This document shows, piece after piece, positions 62,359-64,000 of a DNA stretch of 64,000 bases. Positions within the stretch are counted from its first letter, which is position 1. Each line of letters starts with the position of its first letter. Made by a program: the position numbers and the translations under genes. This DNA comes from Luteolibacter pohnpeiensis (GTDB lineage Bacteria > Verrucomicrobiota > Verrucomicrobiia > Verrucomicrobiales > Akkermansiaceae): contig NZ_JAENIJ010000024.1 of the NCBI RefSeq assembly GCF_016595435.1, positions 1 to 64,000 on the forward strand, given 5' to 3'. The notes beneath the pieces were generated by a model. The model did not search any database, was not told where the DNA came from, and saw only the letters and a program-made list of their open reading frames with translations.

Positions 62359-62538
62359 TGAGCCGTGGAATGTTTTCTACGTGTTCACAGCCGAAAATCG
62401 GCCTCCTTAAGCCAGTTTTGCGGATGTAGAGCAGATAAAGGCCGCCCCATCTGAAGCACGAGTGGTCATTTTGGTGGTCAATGGGAGAAGAGTAGAAGAA
62501 TCACCTACCATATATTAGGATCGCACCTACGATCAGGA
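62359..62538. other. Element end with possible integrase arm repeats
   Basis: No gene is seen in this 180-nt stretch. It contains the direct repeats GTGGTCAT (62462-62469) and GTGGTCAA (62474-62481), spaced 12 nt apart, and the hairpin GCCGAAAATCGGC (62393-62403 region). Short direct repeats near a tRNA junction resemble the arm-type binding sites of phage integrases, but this is only suggestive. Confidence 0.35.
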
Positions 62539-62940
62539 ATGTTTTCTTACGTTCGAATCTCTCTGTATGTGGTCGCGGTGCTAGCCTTGGTAGGTAGTAG
62601 CGCGTGTGCCAAGGAAACTCCAGCACATCCTGAGGCTTGGTATCGCGATGAGGTCGCGAGAAAGCTCGGAGGGAAGACTGAGGTGCAAGTGCCCAACGGC
62701 CGCGTTGACATCTTAACCGAGGCTTACGCGATAGAAGTAGAGAAAGCTACGAACTGGAAAGAGGCAATTGGGCAATGTCTCTGGTATTCGCTTCAAACAA
62801 ATAAGCGAGCCGGTATTGTTCTGATCGTAACAAATGAAAAACGAGACCGAGGACACATCATCCGTTTAGGTTCAGTGATTCAGGCCAACGAGCTTCCGAT
62901 CAGAGTATGGATCTGGCCCGATGATTTTGAAAATGAGTAA
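62539..62940 (+). CDS. Small exported nuclease-like protein of the element
   Basis: The 133-residue protein has an N-terminal signal peptide (about residues 1-23, ending in SSAC, possibly lipid-anchored). The remaining domain reads KTEVQVPNGRVDILTEAYAIEVEKATNWKEAIGQCLWY; the Asp-x(8-10)-Glu-x-Glu spacing and the following IGQ helix resemble the PD-(D/E)XK nuclease fold (NERD/holliday-resolvase-like). An exported version is unusual. It could instead be a binding protein with this fold. It is the first gene inside the element. Confidence 0.6.
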   Translation: MFSYVRISLYVVAVLALVGSSACAKETPAHPEAWYRDEVARKLGGKTEVQVPNGRVDILTEAYAIEVEKATNWKEAIGQCLWYSLQTNKRAGIVLIVTNEKRDRGHIIRLGSVIQANELPIRVWIWPDDFENE

Positions 62941-62993
62941 AAATCTGCTCGAATTATAGGATTTACCCCAAATTTGAGCGGATTTCTACTCAG

Positions 62994-63779
62994 TCACTTA
63001 TTGTCGCTTTTATCGAACCATCCAATCCACTCGATCGGCTCTTTCGCGATGATTTCCGGAAACTCAGGATTAATCGACTTCAGAATCTTAACCTTGGATT
63101 TTCCATCGATCTCGGAGATATAAGAAATTCCGGCTTCAATTTCTGCCTTTTTAGCGAGGCGGGTGTTGTAGATCTTGAGAGTCTTTTCTCCATTCACCAC
63201 GAAAAGATAGATTTCACCTTTCTTGAGAAATGGACTCGAAAGGCTTTCGCGCTCACGCAGAATGACAGTTGAGCCATCAGGGAATTTAGGCGACATAGAA
63301 TCTCCATGTAGTGTACAGGCGAATCTCCCGCGCCCGTAGTCTTTGGTAGGCGAGTAGTAATCAATATCTGAAGACACTGGTTGTCCGGCTGCTGCGTAAT
63401 GAAGGGGTATTTCAGGAAACGCAATGATCGAGTCGGGAACAATTTCTGCATCTTGAGTTCCGCTGGTGAGCAGGCGGGCATTCGCTATAACAGCGTCTCG
63501 CATGAAATCGCGTAAGCTCTTGTATCCTTCTTGATCCATAGCCTGCCGGATCATCTTTGCTTCCCCGAAGGAAAATTGAGGCTCCCCGAGTAGGTCGTCA
63601 CACATCAATCTCTCAATCAGTCTCAGGGTCGGTTCGGGAATTGGTTTGCGTTTATTGGCGGCTAGCCAATTTGCAATTGTCCCTTTGGCTGCCCCAGTTT
63701 GCTCGGCGAGCCAATCTCTGTCGCGTTGGGTATGGTCTAGCCAAGCCTGAATCTCCTGTGGGGTAATGGTGATCTTCAT
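62994..63779 (-). CDS. CI/LexA-type repressor (S24 peptidase)
   Basis: The 261-residue protein has an N-terminal helix-turn-helix (about 18-45, with LAEQTGAAKGTIANWLA), a linker and a LexA-like S24 domain with the cleavage region HYAAAGQP (Ala-Gly), the serine in HGDSMSPKF (about 161-169) and the lysine in GEKTLKIY (about 203). This is the layout of phage CI repressors inactivated by RecA-stimulated self-cleavage after DNA damage. It sits next to operator-like sites and is divergent from the first rightward frame of the element. Confidence 0.9.
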   Translation of the reverse strand: MKITITPQEIQAWLDHTQRDRDWLAEQTGAAKGTIANWLAANKRKPIPEPTLRLIERLMCDDLLGEPQFSFGEAKMIRQAMDQEGYKSLRDFMRDAVIANARLLTSGTQDAEIVPDSIIAFPEIPLHYAAAGQPVSSDIDYYSPTKDYGRGRFACTLHGDSMSPKFPDGSTVILRERESLSSPFLKKGEIYLFVVNGEKTLKIYNTRLAKKAEIEAGISYISEIDGKSKVKILKSINPEFPEIIAKEPIEWIGWFDKSDNK

Positions 63780-63806
63780 CGGTTTGCAGGTGAGTTGCTC
63801 TCATGT

Positions 63807-63916
63807 ATCGCAAATTGCGAACAAAAAGCAAAAGTTTTTCATGGAGTGTGATATTTTTGTTGATAAGATTCTCAAATTGAACCTTATTCGGTTCATGTGA
63901 TCACCAATTGCGAATG
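63807..63916. promoter_or_regulatory. Operator region with three related sites
   Basis: TCGCAAATTGCGA (63808-63820) is a perfect palindrome with a one-base centre. TTCTCAAATTGAACC (63869-63883) keeps the CAAATTG core, and CAATTGCGAAT (63905-63915) repeats the right half TTGCGAA. They lie between the repressor gene and the rightward frame, the expected place for a lambda-like control region with several repressor sites. Confidence 0.65.
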
Positions 63917-63921
63917 CGACA

Positions 63922-64000
63922 TTGCCTGAATGGGCAGACGGGCTACCCGAAGAAGTGGTTCGGGCAGTCCGCCAAGAAGCTATCCGTCGCGGCGTCCGCG
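63922..64000 (+). CDS. Start of a rightward element gene, cut by the window
   Basis: A frame beginning at TTG (63922) reads PEWADGLPEEVVRAVRQEAI and continues to the edge; an in-frame TGA just upstream limits its start. The composition (Glu/Arg/Ala/Val) looks protein-like. A competing frame from ATG at 63914 is also open, so the frame is uncertain. Its position opposite the repressor gene suggests an early gene of the element (a Cro-like or replication protein). Confidence 0.35.
   Translation, partial: MPEWADGLPEEVVRAVRQEAIRRGVR

Noticed and set aside
1-64000. CRISPR arrays or complete insertion sequences
   Set aside because: I saw no regularly spaced repeats and no transposase frames.
63914-64000. 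Frame from ATG at 63914
   Set aside because: Kept only as an alternative: its residue content (Lys/Ser/Gly with Cys) looks less protein-like than the frame from 63922, but the window is too short to decide.

Overview
The window looks like a chromosomal segment of a Gram-negative bacterium, most likely of the Verrucomicrobiota (an inference from gene content and style; no rRNA is present). Pointers are LpxI (lipid A synthesis), many lipoproteins and signal peptides, a fused rhamnulose-phosphate aldolase/dehydrogenase, a MoxR/DUF58/VWA/ABC cluster and FG-GAP proteins. Most of it is ordinary, densely packed housekeeping and transport DNA. Both ends are mobile.

Left end (1-2223). Four small gene cassettes, all reading leftwards, are separated by three attC-like sites. 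They lie next to the 3' end of ssrA (tmRNA, 2224-2579). Each complete cassette begins with a short box that is the exact reverse complement of the box opening its own downstream attC site, which is the signature of integron cassettes. No integrase gene is visible, so the array resembles a cluster of attC sites lacking an integrase. The fourth cassette runs off the left edge with no clear gene.

2.6-12 kb: carbonic anhydrase; a split sirohydrochlorin chelatase pair (4Fe-4S DR2241-like protein plus CbiX); a lipoate/biotin-ligase-like protein; then a rhamnose locus: AraC-type regulator, rhaA, an NCS1-family permease, a 58-residue membrane protein and, convergent, the aldolase/lactaldehyde dehydrogenase. 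12-24.5 kb: SNF2 helicase, ROK sugar kinase, KUP potassium transporter, overlapping genes for two secreted peptidases, aat, trpS, DJ-1/PfpI and mtfA. 24.5-33.8 kb: an AT-rich patch with two small membrane proteins, an acetyltransferase-nitrilase fusion, a degenerate ABC1 kinase behind a near-perfect sigma-54 promoter, an EmrAB-like efflux pair and lpxI. 33.8-46.9 kb: hrpB, an FG-GAP protein, a DnaQ-like exonuclease coupled to a CNMP/CBS/DUF294 protein, an ECF sigma/anti-sigma/PDZ module and a polar amino acid ABC transporter interrupted by a VOC gene. 47-59.5 kb: a long leftward run encoding MoxR, a membrane protein, an ABC ATPase and permease, DUF58 and two VWA proteins, preceded by a DUF2089 regulator and its membrane neighbour. 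59.5-62.2 kb: HerA-like ATPase and tRNA-Leu(CAA).

Right end (62317-64000). The 3' half of a tRNA-Lys(CUU) gene, cut at the anticodon loop, marks the attachment site of an integrated element. The element continues off the right edge and starts with a small exported nuclease-like protein, a CI/LexA-type repressor and an operator region with three related half-palindromic sites.

Across the chromosomal part the octamer TTGTTAGA occurs 17 times by eye, on both strands and in several reading frames, where about one is expected from composition. This is the most unexplained sequence-level signal in the window.
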